Source: Rhizobium grahamii CCGE 502 (GTDB lineage: Bacteria; Pseudomonadota; Alphaproteobacteria; Rhizobiales; Rhizobiaceae). From it: a stretch of DNA of 64,000 bases. Below, one piece after another: positions 42,228 through 51,293 of this stretch. How positions within the stretch are numbered: the stretch's first letter is position 1; each line of letters starts with the position of its first letter. Location of the stretch: contig NZ_AEYE02000003.1 in assembly GCF_000298315.2 (NCBI RefSeq), positions 124,001 to 188,000 of the forward strand, written 5' to 3'. The notes beneath the pieces are model-generated. The model searched no databases. It saw only the letters and a list, made by a program, of their open reading frames with translations, and was not told the origin of the DNA. The translations under genes and the position numbers were made by a program.

Positions 42228-44408
42228 TCACCATGTGTAGCGCAGGCTGCCGATGACAGTGCGGCCCTGATCGCGATAGCAGAAGCCAGCCGAGCAGACA
42301 GCCTCGCGGCGATCGAAGAGGTTGGTGGCGTTAACCTGCAGGCTGAGGCCGTCGTATTTCTTGTCGATTGCCCCGAAATCATAGCGGACAGCGGCGTCGA
42401 AGAGGACGCGTGAGCCGTTCTGGGCCGTGTTGGCGTCGCTGGTGTAACTCTTGCCGAGATAACGGCTACCGAACCCGATACCGAGCCCGTAGACCGGGCT
42501 ACTCTCCTGGAATGTGTAATTTGCCCAGAGCCCAGCCATGTGCCTCGGAACCGATGAGACGGAATTGCCCACCGTCCCGGTCGTTCCTTCCAGGATCTCG
42601 GTATCGGTGTAGGTATAAGACGCAACCAGCGACAGACCATTGTCGAGGCTCGTGTTCGCTTCGAGCTCCAATCCACGAGAGCGAATCTTGCCGCGCTGCA
42701 CCTGAATGTTCGCCGGTCCGGTCGGCAGGTTCACGACCTCGTAGTAGAGGCTATTCTTCTGGTCGATATTGAACAGCGCCGCCGTGAGCAGCGTATTGCT
42801 GCTCGGAAGGAGGTACTTGACCCCTATCTCTTCCTGCTCGCTTTCCGTCGGTTTAAAGGGCTGGTCCGTCTCCTGGTTGATGCCCGCATTGGGTGAGAAG
42901 GCAGTGGAGTAGCTGGCATAAGGTACGACGCCGAAATCCGTCTCGTAGCCCAGACCGATGCGGCCGGAGAATGCCTTGTCCCTCTGCGAAATGGTCGTCA
43001 AGGCGTTCGTGCTGAGGTCGGTATTGTCGGTGTCCGTCGAAACCCAATCGTAGCGACCTCCGAGGGTCAGTATCCATGCGTCATAGCGGATCTGGTCCTG
43101 CAAATAGGTGCCGACTTGCCATTGGTCCTGGACGGTACGCGTGTCGAAATCGATCGGCGCAACGAAAGCCCCTGCCGTCGGATTGTTGGTGTCGAGCGGC
43201 GGCGACACGCCGCGGCCATCGAGCGAGCGCCAGCGCAGCTTGGTCAGGTCCAGACCCGCAAGCAGCGTATGGTCGACTGCGCCGGTCTCGAACTGCGCTT
43301 CTAGCTGGTTGTCGATAACGAAGGCCGTGAGCCGCTCGTCGAACGTTCCGGCGCTGCGATCGAGGAGACTTGGATCGATCTTATTGGGGGCGTAGGCGAA
43401 GGCCCAGTCGGCGTCGATATTGAGCGTCGATGCACGGGCGTTTTGGCGGAAGACGAAAACATCGTTCAGCCGATGCTCGAATTCATAGCCGATGCGGGCC
43501 TGGTTTTGGACTGAATCGTTGAAGGCCGGATTGCCTGCGAAAAAGTCCGTTACGTTACCGGCAGGGTCGTTGTAGTAGGCCGCGGTGCCGCCGGTCTTCG
43601 TTCGGGAGTATTCGCCGAGAATGGTGAGCTTCGTGTCTTCGTCCGGCTTCCACATGAAGGCTGGCGCGATATAGATGCGGTCGTCGGGAACGCTGATCTG
43701 CTCGGTATTGGCATCGCGGTAGAGGCCAGTCAGACGATAGTAGAAGGGATCCGTATTGTTGACGGGACCTGAAACGTCGAACTGGGTTTGATAGCGCTGT
43801 TCAGTGCCGTATTGCAGCTGAACTTCATGAAAGGGCTCTTCCGTCGGCCGTTTGGTGATGAGGTTGAAAAGACCACCGGCGCCTGTTGCCCCATAAAGCG
43901 CGGAGGAGGGGCCACGAAGGATGGAGACTCCTTCAAGCCCGTAGGGCTCCGTCTTGAAGAGCGATGAGCCTGCCCCGGGCTGACGGAGGTTGTCGCGGAA
44001 AATCCCGGTATAGGTCACGTCGAAACCACGTACCGAGAACGAATCGAAACGCGGATCGAAGCCATAGGCGCCGATACGCGTGCCGGGTGTATAGGCAACG
44101 GTATCGAGCAACGTCTGCGGGTTGCGATCCTTCAACTGCTGTTCGGTCACCGACGAAATCGATTGTGGCACCTCGATAAAGGGTGTGTCGGTCTTCGTGC
44201 CCGTGGCACTGCTCTTGCCGACATATCCGTCTGCCTGGATCACGCCGCCGCTGCCGCCATTGACAATGATGTCTTGCAGAACCGTCGCACCGTCTTGCTG
44301 CTTTCCCGTCGCGTCCTGTGCTGCGACTGGCGTGAGAAAATGGACGAGCGCTATGCCGGTCAATGCTGACGTTGAAAGGATTCGAGAGGAAAATCGGAGA
44401 CTATTCAT
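42228..44408 (-). CDS. TonB-dependent siderophore receptor (FhuA-like)
   Basis: 726 residues from the ATG of MNSLRFSSRILSTSALTGIA, which starts a signal peptide ending near VAAQ; a start 19 codons upstream (44465) would add residues before it. Plug domain: TPFIEVPQSISSVTEQQLKD, LLDTVAYTPGTRIGAYGFDP, FDSFSVRGFD, ILRGPSSALYGATGAGGLFN. A beta-barrel follows, ending GRTVIGSLRYTW with the C-terminal aromatic Trp needed for outer-membrane insertion. FhuA/FoxA-like, so ferrichrome or ferrioxamine is the probable ligand. First gene of the uptake operon; an upstream dyad may be its operator. Confidence 0.92.
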   Translation of the reverse strand: MNSLRFSSRILSTSALTGIALVHFLTPVAAQDATGKQQDGATVLQDIIVNGGSGGVIQADGYVGKSSATGTKTDTPFIEVPQSISSVTEQQLKDRNPQTLLDTVAYTPGTRIGAYGFDPRFDSFSVRGFDVTYTGIFRDNLRQPGAGSSLFKTEPYGLEGVSILRGPSSALYGATGAGGLFNLITKRPTEEPFHEVQLQYGTEQRYQTQFDVSGPVNNTDPFYYRLTGLYRDANTEQISVPDDRIYIAPAFMWKPDEDTKLTILGEYSRTKTGGTAAYYNDPAGNVTDFFAGNPAFNDSVQNQARIGYEFEHRLNDVFVFRQNARASTLNIDADWAFAYAPNKIDPSLLDRSAGTFDERLTAFVIDNQLEAQFETGAVDHTLLAGLDLTKLRWRSLDGRGVSPPLDTNNPTAGAFVAPIDFDTRTVQDQWQVGTYLQDQIRYDAWILTLGGRYDWVSTDTDNTDLSTNALTTISQRDKAFSGRIGLGYETDFGVVPYASYSTAFSPNAGINQETDQPFKPTESEQEEIGVKYLLPSSNTLLTAALFNIDQKNSLYYEVVNLPTGPANIQVQRGKIRSRGLELEANTSLDNGLSLVASYTYTDTEILEGTTGTVGNSVSSVPRHMAGLWANYTFQESSPVYGLGIGFGSRYLGKSYTSDANTAQNGSRVLFDAAVRYDFGAIDKKYDGLSLQVNATNLFDRREAVCSAGFCYRDQGRTVIGSLRYTW

Positions 44409-44493
44409 TGGCTTATCACACCGGGAATGTGCATTGAGAAAAAATATGTGGAGTGTAATAGTCAAGAAATAGTCCGAAGGAAACCCTATTTTA

Positions 44494-44520
44494 TGATTAA
44501 ATTACTCCACTTTTTAATCA
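44494..44520. promoter_or_regulatory. Inverted repeat upstream of the siderophore-receptor operon
   Basis: TGATTAAA (44494-44501) and TTTAATCA (44513-44520) are exact reverse complements with 11 bases between, in the AT-rich gap between the receptor gene and the LysR stop. It could be an operator for an iron regulator (RirA or Irr) or a LysR-type T-N11-A site. It does not match the published iron-box consensus closely. Confidence 0.4.
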
Positions 44521-44544
44521 GTATGATAAATTGAGCGCATCCAA

Positions 44545-45429
44545 TCAGGCTTGTGCCTCCGACAACAGCCACCGACGGAAGGCGGCTGAAGCCGGCCGCT
44601 CCAGCGCAAGGCCCGGATAGACGAGATGAAAGGCAAGCCGGCTTGCAATGCCAATCGGGAAGGGCGTGACCACTGCGCCTTCCTTCAGATCCCGTTCCAG
44701 AAACGAGCGCCGCATCAAGGCAAAGCCCAGGCCGGCCTTCATCGCGTCATAGGCTCCGTTGCCATGCATGAAGACCGGCCCGCGCGAGGGGTCGACTCCG
44801 GTCGCGCCGGCTGCTTCCAGCCAGAGCTGCCAGTCATGGCGATAGACATCATGGATCAGCTGGAAACCAGAGAGGGCGCCCGCCGACGGATTGGGCCCCA
44901 ACTCTGTGGCGAGCTTTGGCGTGCAGACCGGCACCAGTTCGTCATCGACAAGCCGTTCGCTGATCAGGTTGTCATATCCGCCGAGGCCGTGGCGGATCGC
45001 GAGGTCGATCCCGTCACGCTGAAAGTCGAGGACGCGGTGTGATGCGCTGATGCGGACGTCGATTTCAGGGTGCATCGCCTCGAAACGTCCAAGGCGCGGC
45101 ACCAGCCAATAGGTTGCAAATCCCGCCGTGCAGGTGACATTGAGGACGGCGCCGCGTCCACGCGCCGTGATCGCCGCCGTCGCTTCCCGAACCAGACGAA
45201 ATGCCGCCCTGAGGGTCGAGAAATAGTCCGCGCCCTCCACCGTCAAGGCGAGCGCCCGCGTCTTGCGCTCGAAGAGCTTGATGCCAAGCGATGCCTCCAG
45301 GTCGCGGATCTGCAGGCTGATGGCGCCTGGTGTCACGTTGAGCTCCCTTGCCGCCAGCGTCATGCTGAGATGCCGGGCGGCGGCTTCGAAGGCCCGAAGG
45401 GCCGAAAGCGAGGGTAGATAATCGCTCAT
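44545..45429 (-). CDS. LysR-family regulator, GcvA-like
   Basis: 294 residues. GcvA-type N-terminus: LPSLSALRAFEAAARHLSMT with helix-turn-helix LAARELNVTPGAISLQIRDL, then the ligand domain VLNVTCTAGFATYWLVPRLG and IDLAIRHGLGGYDNLISERL. This group regulates divergent enzymes or transporters in rhizobia. It is divergent from the EamA gene at 45642 (212-base gap) and lies upstream of the siderophore receptor on the same strand. The nearer divergent target, EamA-acetyltransferase, is favoured. Confidence 0.9.
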   Translation of the reverse strand: MSDYLPSLSALRAFEAAARHLSMTLAARELNVTPGAISLQIRDLEASLGIKLFERKTRALALTVEGADYFSTLRAAFRLVREATAAITARGRGAVLNVTCTAGFATYWLVPRLGRFEAMHPEIDVRISASHRVLDFQRDGIDLAIRHGLGGYDNLISERLVDDELVPVCTPKLATELGPNPSAGALSGFQLIHDVYRHDWQLWLEAAGATGVDPSRGPVFMHGNGAYDAMKAGLGFALMRRSFLERDLKEGAVVTPFPIGIASRLAFHLVYPGLALERPASAAFRRWLLSEAQA

Positions 45430-45598
45430 GGTTTAGTTCAGCTATATCATGGACCGAGAAAGACTCGTTTGTCTCCTGCCAGGCGTCGCAATAATATCAG
45501 CAGGAAAGCCGCTATAAAAGCTGATTCAAGCCAGGTAACGAGCGAGAATAAATCGAAAGAAGCGTTTTTAGGCCGCGCAACAATCGGGTGGTGGCCGT

Positions 45599-45624
45599 CT
45601 GCGATGGCATATATGCCGTAGCAG
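45599..45624. promoter_or_regulatory. Interrupted dyad before the EamA gene
   Basis: The core GGCATATATGCC (45606-45617) is a perfect palindrome, flanked by CTGC (45599) and GCAG (to 45624), which also pair, with 3-base mismatched joints between. It lies in the LysR/EamA divergent gap just before the EamA ribosome-binding site, so it could be an operator or an mRNA hairpin. Confidence 0.35.
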
Positions 45625-45641
45625 ACTGCCTTTGGGAGAAG

Positions 45642-46562
45642 ATGATGCAGCAGAAACAGATGGGTTTTGCCGAATGGGGGATGTTGTTGGTGCTTTCCCT
45701 CTTATGGGGCGGCTCCTTCCTCTTCAACGGCATTCTGGTGAAGACCCTGCCGCCGTTCACGATCGTCACGGGCCGGGTTCTGATCGCCGCGCTGGCGTTG
45801 AACATGATCGTCCGTGCAACCGGCCAAACCATGCCGCGTGACGGCAAATCCTGGGCGGCGTTCTTTGGCATGGGCATCCTGAACAATATGATCCCCTTCT
45901 GCCTCATTGTCTGGGGCCAGACCCATATCGCAAGTGGCCTGGCCTCGATCCTGAATGCCACCACGCCGCTTTTCGGCGTCGTCGTCGCGCATTTCCTAAC
46001 CGCGGACGAGAAGATGACCGGCAACCGCCTGCTCGGCGTCTTCGTTGGCTTTGCTGGCGTTGCCTATATGATCGGCTTCGACGTTTTGCGTGACCTCGGA
46101 TCGAACGTGCTGGCGCAGCTGGCCGTGCTCGGTGCTGCACTGTCCTACTCCTTTGCCGGGATTTTCGGCCGCCGCTTCCGCCAGATGGGCATGGCGCCGC
46201 TCATTCCCGCCGCTGGACAGGTCACCGCCTCGACCGTCCTGATGCTGCCGATCGCGCTCATCGTCGACCAACCCTGGACACTGGCCGCCCCGTCAGTCGA
46301 GACTTGGCTGGCGCTGCTGGGCCTGGCCCTGCTATCGACCGCGATCGCCTACGTGCTGTTCTTCCGCATCCTCGCGACGGCAGGGGCAACGAATCTGATG
46401 CTGGTGACCTTCCTGATCCCGGTCAGCGCCATCCTGCTCGGCGCGCCCATCCTCGGCGAACAGCTGCAGTCCAAGCATCTGATCGGCATGGCGATGATCG
46501 CGATCGGCCTTGCGGCGATCGATGGGCGGTTGTTCTCTCGTTGGCGCGGGCGGGTGGCGTGA
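45642..46562 (+). CDS. EamA/DMT-family transporter
   Basis: 306 residues from the ATG at 45642 (TTGGGAGAAG just before; the next ATG at 45645 is equally placed). Ten predicted helices in two EamA repeats: LLWGGSFLFNGILVKTLPPF, GILNNMIPFCLIVWGQTHIA, GLASILNATTPLFGVVVAHF, AYVLFFRILATAGATNLMLV. Exporter of amino acids or other metabolites; the substrate is unknown. Its stop overlaps the acetyltransferase start by one base (TGATG), so the two are probably coupled. Confidence 0.88.
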   Translation: MMQQKQMGFAEWGMLLVLSLLWGGSFLFNGILVKTLPPFTIVTGRVLIAALALNMIVRATGQTMPRDGKSWAAFFGMGILNNMIPFCLIVWGQTHIASGLASILNATTPLFGVVVAHFLTADEKMTGNRLLGVFVGFAGVAYMIGFDVLRDLGSNVLAQLAVLGAALSYSFAGIFGRRFRQMGMAPLIPAAGQVTASTVLMLPIALIVDQPWTLAAPSVETWLALLGLALLSTAIAYVLFFRILATAGATNLMLVTFLIPVSAILLGAPILGEQLQSKHLIGMAMIAIGLAAIDGRLFSRWRGRVA

Positions 46563-47032
46563 TGAACCAGCAGGCAGGCAATACGATCAGGATCGAGCGG
46601 GCGTCGAGAGATGATATCGACGCGTGGGCGAAGCTTCGCACCGCCTTATGGTCGGACCAGTCGATGCAGGAACATTCCCGAGACCTCCGGCGGCTGCTCG
46701 ATGATGACGTTGCCGATTTCCGCGGTTTTCTCGCCTTTCGGCCGGATGGCGAGGCGGTCGGCTTCGCCGAAGCCTGCTTGCGGCATGACTACGTCAACGG
46801 CTGCAGATCGTCGCCGGTTCTCTTCCTCGAGGGCATCCATGTCGAACCGGCGTTTCGGCGCGGCGGCGTTGGGCGGGCTTTGCTTGAGGCCGTGCGCGCC
46901 TTCGGCAAGGCGTCAGGCTGCACGGAATTTGCGTCGGACGCGCTTTTGGACAATGTCGACAGCCACCGCTTCCACGCCGCCCTCGGCTTCGAGGAAACTC
47001 AGCGCGTCGTCTATTTCAGACAGCCGCTCTAG
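46562..47032 (+). CDS. GNAT acetyltransferase, aminoglycoside 6'-N-acetyltransferase-like
   Basis: 156 residues from the ATG of MNQQAGNTIRIERASRDDID. It matches the AAC(6')-I group in length and motifs: WAKLRTALWSDQSMQEHSRD, VGFAEACLRHDYVNGC, FLEGIHVEPAFRRGGVGRAL (acetyl-CoA pyrophosphate loop RRGGVGRAL), and HRFHAALGFEETQRVVYFRQ. Such proteins acetylate the 6'-amino group of aminoglycosides, but chromosomal members may have other amine substrates. It is translationally coupled to the EamA transporter. Resistance is not shown by sequence alone. Confidence 0.82.
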   Translation: MNQQAGNTIRIERASRDDIDAWAKLRTALWSDQSMQEHSRDLRRLLDDDVADFRGFLAFRPDGEAVGFAEACLRHDYVNGCRSSPVLFLEGIHVEPAFRRGGVGRALLEAVRAFGKASGCTEFASDALLDNVDSHRFHAALGFEETQRVVYFRQPL

Positions 47033-48231
47033 CAGGCGAGATCAGCGACGACGGAATCGAGGATCAGCATGCCTGATGGCGTGCAGCGAAGCCGGGAGTT
47101 GCCGATCCGCTCGACGAAGCCGTGCTCCAGCAGGAATTCCTCCCGCTTCGGGTCCAGATCGCGGCCAGAGAGCTGCTGCCAGCGAGCGAGGTCGACACCC
47201 TCTTTCAGGCGAAGCCCCATCAGGAGCAATTCGTCTGCCTGCTCTTCGTAGCCGAGTTGCTCCTGATCGAGGATGCCATGGCCGTCGCGCTCGACAAGAT
47301 CGAGCCAGCTTTCCGGCTTGCGCTCGGTCGCGGTTGCGATCTTCATGGAGCCGCGTGTCAGTCGTCCATGAGCGCCGGGGCCGATGCCGGCATAGTCGCC
47401 ATAACGCCAGTAAGTGAGGTTGTGGCGGCTCTCCGCACCCGGGCGGGCGTGGTTGGAGACCTCGTAGGCAGGCAGCCCTTCACTGGCGGTGATCTCCTGG
47501 GTCGCCTCGTAGAGCAGCGCCGATTGTTCGCCATCCGGAACGATAAGCTTGCCGGCCTTGTGAAGGCCGAAGAAGGGCGTGCCCTCTTCGATCGTCAACT
47601 GGTACAGCGAGAGGTGATCAACCGCGTAGGAGATCGCCTCCTTCAATTCGCGCTCCCACTCGTCGACCGTCTGGTTCGGGCGGGCATAGATCAGATCGAA
47701 GGACATGCGCGGGAAGATGTCGCGCGCGAGCTTGATCGCCTTCAGCGCATCGGCAACGTCGTGCAGCCGTCCGAGGAACTTCAGATCACGATCATTCAGC
47801 GCCTGGACGCCGAGCGAGACGCGGTTGACGCCGGCGGCGCGATAACCGCGAAAACGCTCCGCTTCGACGCTGGAGGGGTTTGCCTCCATGGTGATCTCGA
47901 TGCCGTCTGGCATATGCCAGTGCTTGCCGATGCCGTCGAGAATGGCGGCAACGGTCGAGGGGTTCATCAGCGAGGGCGTGCCGCCGCCGAGGAAGACGCT
48001 CGTGACCGTCTTCGGTCCGCTCAATTGGCGCACCGTCGCCATCTCCTTCAGGAAGGCTGCGGTGAAGCGCTCCTGATCCACCGGCTGGTGGCGGACATGG
48101 CTGTTGAAATCGCAGTAAGGGCACTTGGCGGCGCAAAACGGCCAATGCACGTAGACGCCGAAACCGGGTTCGCCGGTGTCGGGCAAAAGGGCGGCATAGC
48201 GCGTCAGGTCAGGCTGTTCCAAAGTGTCCAC
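47029..48231 (-). CDS. hemW: Heme chaperone HemW (radical SAM)
   Basis: 400 residues from a GTG; stop overlaps the convergent acetyltransferase end by 4 bases. Radical-SAM cysteines at YVHWPFCAAKCPYCDFNSHV (Cys-x3-Cys-x2-Cys), then FLGGGTPSLM, ITMEANPSSVE, GVQALNDRDLKFLGR and the C-terminal HemW domain (GYEEQADELLLMGLRLKEG). HemW binds heme and delivers it to respiratory enzymes; it was formerly annotated as anaerobic coproporphyrinogen oxidase, but lacks the extra Cys of HemN. It lies 8 bases after rdgB. Confidence 0.95.
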   Translation of the reverse strand: MDTLEQPDLTRYAALLPDTGEPGFGVYVHWPFCAAKCPYCDFNSHVRHQPVDQERFTAAFLKEMATVRQLSGPKTVTSVFLGGGTPSLMNPSTVAAILDGIGKHWHMPDGIEITMEANPSSVEAERFRGYRAAGVNRVSLGVQALNDRDLKFLGRLHDVADALKAIKLARDIFPRMSFDLIYARPNQTVDEWERELKEAISYAVDHLSLYQLTIEEGTPFFGLHKAGKLIVPDGEQSALLYEATQEITASEGLPAYEVSNHARPGAESRHNLTYWRYGDYAGIGPGAHGRLTRGSMKIATATERKPESWLDLVERDGHGILDQEQLGYEEQADELLLMGLRLKEGVDLARWQQLSGRDLDPKREEFLLEHGFVERIGNSRLRCTPSGMLILDSVVADLAC

Positions 48232-48239
48232 GTTTGCCC

Positions 48240-48884
48240 TTAGGCTTCCAGGCAGGTTTCGACGAAAATCTTGAAGGCGCGGGCGCGGTGCGACAGGGCT
48301 TCTGCGTCGCCCGGCTTCCAGCCGTGCTTTTCTTCCGCGCTCATCTCGCCAAAGGTAGTGTCATAACCCTCGGGTTGAAAGACCGGATCGTAGCCGAATC
48401 CCTGGCTGCCGCGCGGCGGCCAGACGACAGCGCCTTCGACTTCCCCGCGAAACAGCTCGGTATGGCCATCCGGCCAGGCCAAGCAGAGCACGCTGACGAA
48501 GCGGGCGGTGCGTTGTTCAAGTTCGGAAGCGCCGGCCTTGTCCAGCGCCGCCTCGACCTTTTCCATCGCCATCGCGAAGTCGCGCGTGCCATCCGGCTTT
48601 TCTGCCCAGTTGGCGGTGTAGACGCCCGGGTCGCCGCCGAGCGCATCGATAACGAGGCCGGAATCGTCAGACAACGCCGGCAGTCCGGAGGCTTCGGCAG
48701 AAGCGAGCGCCTTGATCTTTGCGTTTTCCTCGAAGGTGGTGCCGGTCTCGTCAGGCTCGACGAAGTTCAATTCGGCCGCCGACTTTGCGGTGAAGCCGAA
48801 GGGGCCGATCAGGTCCTGAATTTCCCGGATCTTACCGGCATTGTGGCTGGCAACGACGATGGTCTTTGTTTCGAGCTTGCGCAT
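48240..48884 (-). CDS. rdgB: XTP/dITP pyrophosphatase
   Basis: 214 residues from the ATG of [20 protein letters not shown]; the frame stays open 40 codons upstream into the VOC gene without homology. RdgB/HAM1 features: [55 protein letters not shown] and [16 protein letters not shown]. It hydrolyses deaminated purine nucleotides (dITP, XTP) to protect DNA. It belongs to the rph-VOC-rdgB-hemW run, with 7 bases to the VOC gene. Confidence 0.96.
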   Translation of the reverse strand: MRKLETKTIVVASHNAGKIREIQDLIGPFGFTAKSAAELNFVEPDETGTTFEENAKIKALASAEASGLPALSDDSGLVIDALGGDPGVYTANWAEKPDGTRDFAMAMEKVEAALDKAGASELEQRTARFVSVLCLAWPDGHTELFRGEVEGAVVWPPRGSQGFGYDPVFQPEGYDTTFGEMSAEEKHGWKPGDAEALSHRARAFKIFVETCLEA

Positions 48885-48891
48885 GATGGTC

Positions 48892-49308
48892 CTATTCGAT
48901 GCCCCAGATGCGAGCTTCAGCGCATTCGAGGCTGTTGCCCGCCGGATCGCGGAAATAGATCGAGCGGCCGCCTTGCGGCCAGGTGACTTCGGATTCGATG
49001 GCAACGCCGTTGGACTTCAGCCGGGCCGCAATTGCATCGAGATTTTCCCCGGAGACACGGAAGCAGGCGTGTCCCGCGCCTGTCGTGCCGTGCGGCGGCA
49101 CCTGCAGCGAGCCGGGCGAGGGTGGCTTGATCGTTTCGTCGGGGTTGAAGATCAGCAGAACGCTGGCGCCGCAGCGAAAGAAGACATGCCGGTTGCCGCC
49201 CCGCGAGATCTTCGAAAGGCCGAGGATGCCTTCATAGAAGGCTTCGACCTTGTCGAGATCACCAGCATAGAGCGCCGTTTCTAGCATGCCTTCCAGCATG
49301 TCATTCAT
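48892..49308 (-). CDS. VOC-family (glyoxalase-like) protein
   Basis: 138 residues from the ATG of [20 protein letters not shown], which overlaps the rph stop by 4 bases. Paired beta-alpha-beta modules of the vicinal oxygen chelate fold: [51 protein letters not shown] and [20 protein letters not shown]. Potential metal ligands include the His of GHACF and Glu of LECAE. The reaction is unknown. It is inserted between rph and rdgB, which are often direct neighbours. Confidence 0.88.
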   Translation of the reverse strand: MNDMLEGMLETALYAGDLDKVEAFYEGILGLSKISRGGNRHVFFRCGASVLLIFNPDETIKPPSPGSLQVPPHGTTGAGHACFRVSGENLDAIAARLKSNGVAIESEVTWPQGGRSIYFRDPAGNSLECAEARIWGIE

Positions 49309-50024
49309 CCGGCGATTGCCTGCTTCTGCATTGCGACGAGTTCGGCGATACCTGCCTTGGCGAGCGTCATCAGCGAAGCGAACTCCTCGTCGGTGAAAGG
49401 CGTGCCTTCTGCCGTGCCCTGGATTTCGACGATGCCGCCGGTGCCGGTCATCACGAAGTTCGCGTCGGTCTCCGCCGAGGAGTCTTCGAGGTAGTCGAGA
49501 TCGAGCACTGACTGGTTGGCGAAGATACCACAGGAAATCGCCGCGACATGGTCCTTCAGCACCCGCTCGACCTTGAGCATGTTGCGGCTTTCCATCCACT
49601 TCAGGCAGTCGTGGAGCGCAATCCAGGCACCGGTGATCGATGCCGTGCGCGTGCCGCCGTCCGCCTGGATGACATCGCAGTCGAGTGTGATCTGGCGTTC
49701 GCCGAGTTCCTTGAGATCGACTACGGCGCGCAGCGACCGGCCGATCAAGCGCTGGATTTCCTGGGTGCGCCCACCCTGCTTTCCGGCCGCAGCCTCGCGC
49801 TTCATGCGGTCGCCGGTTGCGCGCGGCAGCATGCCGTATTCAGCCGTGACCCAGCCCTTGCCGGTGTTGCGCAGCCACGCCGGTGGCTTTTCCTCGACGC
49901 TAGCCGTGCACAGCACATGCGTATCGCCGAACTTCACCAGACAGGAGCCTTCTGCATGCTTGGAGAAATTGCGCTCGAAAGAGACCTTGCGCATCTGGTC
50001 GGTTTTTCTGCCTGAGGGCCGCAT
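49305..50024 (-). CDS. rph: Ribonuclease PH
   Basis: 239 residues, [20 protein letters not shown], then [80 protein letters not shown] and [20 protein letters not shown]. The phosphate-binding and catalytic residues (Arg and Asp in these motifs) are present, and the length fits the family (238). It trims the 3' ends of tRNA precursors by phosphorolysis. Divergent from hrcA across 175 bases. Confidence 0.97.
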   Translation of the reverse strand: MRPSGRKTDQMRKVSFERNFSKHAEGSCLVKFGDTHVLCTASVEEKPPAWLRNTGKGWVTAEYGMLPRATGDRMKREAAAGKQGGRTQEIQRLIGRSLRAVVDLKELGERQITLDCDVIQADGGTRTASITGAWIALHDCLKWMESRNMLKVERVLKDHVAAISCGIFANQSVLDLDYLEDSSAETDANFVMTGTGGIVEIQGTAEGTPFTDEEFASLMTLAKAGIAELVAMQKQAIAG

Positions 50025-50199
50025 ACTATTCTCCTAATCGTCATGCCGAAGACGCGAGCAGCCTTCGGATAGATCACGCGTGCTGTGGTGTTGAGAGCTT
50101 CTACGATTGGCAGCGCCCATTTGCAATTTCCCTTTTGCCGCTGCGGGGAGATTGGCTATATTTTGTCGGATCATCGTCAGCACGGGTACGCAAGGCTTC

Positions 50200-51288
50200 A
50201 TGGAGTTCAGATCGACGTCGGTTTCAGATGCAGTGGCTGCGCTGGATGAACGCTCTAAGGAAATCTTTCGCCGCATTGTAGAGGGCTATCTGGAAACGGG
50301 CGAACCGCTCGGCTCCCGTAACCTGTCGCGCATCCTGCCGATGTCGCTGTCGCCGGCATCTGTGCGCAACGTCATGAGCGATCTGGAAGAACTCGGCCTC
50401 ATCTATTCGCCGCATGTCAGTGCCGGTCGTCTGCCGACTCAGATCGGCCTGCGCTTCTTCGTCGACGCCTTCATGCAGGTAGGCGATCTCTCAGCCGAGG
50501 ATCGCGCCAATATCGATCGGCAGGTGCGCGCCGAAAGTCGCGACAATCCGATGGAGTTGATGATGAACGAGGCGAGCCGTATGCTCTCGGGCATTTCGCG
50601 CGGCGCCGGACTGGTCATCACCTCGAAGAGCGATCCTGTCCTCAAGCATGTCGAATTCATCAGGCTTGAGCCGACCAAGGCGCTCGCGGTGCTCGTCGGC
50701 GATCACGACCAGGTGGAAAACCGGATCATCGAGCTTCCGGCGGGCGTCACGTCATCGCAATTGACCGAGGCCGCAAACTTTCTCAATGCGCACATGACCG
50801 GGCAGACTCTTCCGGAACTGCGCAATCAGTTGAGCCGACTGAAGGACGATGTGCGCCGCGAGCTAGACACGCTGTCGCAGGATCTCGTCGAGCGCGGCAT
50901 CGCCGTATGGTCCGGTAGCGCCGATGAAGGCAAGCCCGCGCAGCTCATCATTCGCGGCCGTGCCAATCTGCTGGCCGGTCTCGCCGGTGCCGACGATCTT
51001 GACCGTCTGCGCATGCTGTTTGACGATCTGGAGAAGAAAGACAGCTTGCTCGAGCTTCTGAACCTAGCCGAAAGCGGCCCCGGGGTGCGGATTTTCATCG
51101 GCTCGGAGAACAAGCTGTTCTCGCTCTCGGGCTCGTCGTTGATCGTTGCGCCCTACAGGGACGACGATGACCGCATTGTCGGCGCCGTCGGCGTCATAGG
51201 GCCGACGCGCCTCAACTACTCGCGCATCGTTCCGATGGTCGATTACACCGCTCAGCTGATGACGCGATTGTCGCGCGGCACGAAGTAG
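50200..51288 (+). CDS. hrcA: Heat-inducible transcription repressor HrcA
   Basis: 362 residues from the ATG of MEFRSTSVSDAVAALDERSK; the frame opens 31 codons earlier without homology. The winged-helix N-terminus has LETGEPLGSRNLSRILPMSL and SPASVRNVMSDLEELGLIYS, followed by SAGRLPTQIGLRFFVDAFMQ. The C-terminal dimer and inserted domains follow (VIGPTRLNYSRIVPMVDYTA). It represses groESL/dnaK-type operons through CIRCE elements. In many rhizobia grpE follows directly; here a GFA gene on the other strand lies between. Confidence 0.96.
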   Translation: MEFRSTSVSDAVAALDERSKEIFRRIVEGYLETGEPLGSRNLSRILPMSLSPASVRNVMSDLEELGLIYSPHVSAGRLPTQIGLRFFVDAFMQVGDLSAEDRANIDRQVRAESRDNPMELMMNEASRMLSGISRGAGLVITSKSDPVLKHVEFIRLEPTKALAVLVGDHDQVENRIIELPAGVTSSQLTEAANFLNAHMTGQTLPELRNQLSRLKDDVRRELDTLSQDLVERGIAVWSGSADEGKPAQLIIRGRANLLAGLAGADDLDRLRMLFDDLEKKDSLLELLNLAESGPGVRIFIGSENKLFSLSGSSLIVAPYRDDDDRIVGAVGVIGPTRLNYSRIVPMVDYTAQLMTRLSRGTK

Positions 51289-51293
51289 AAGAG

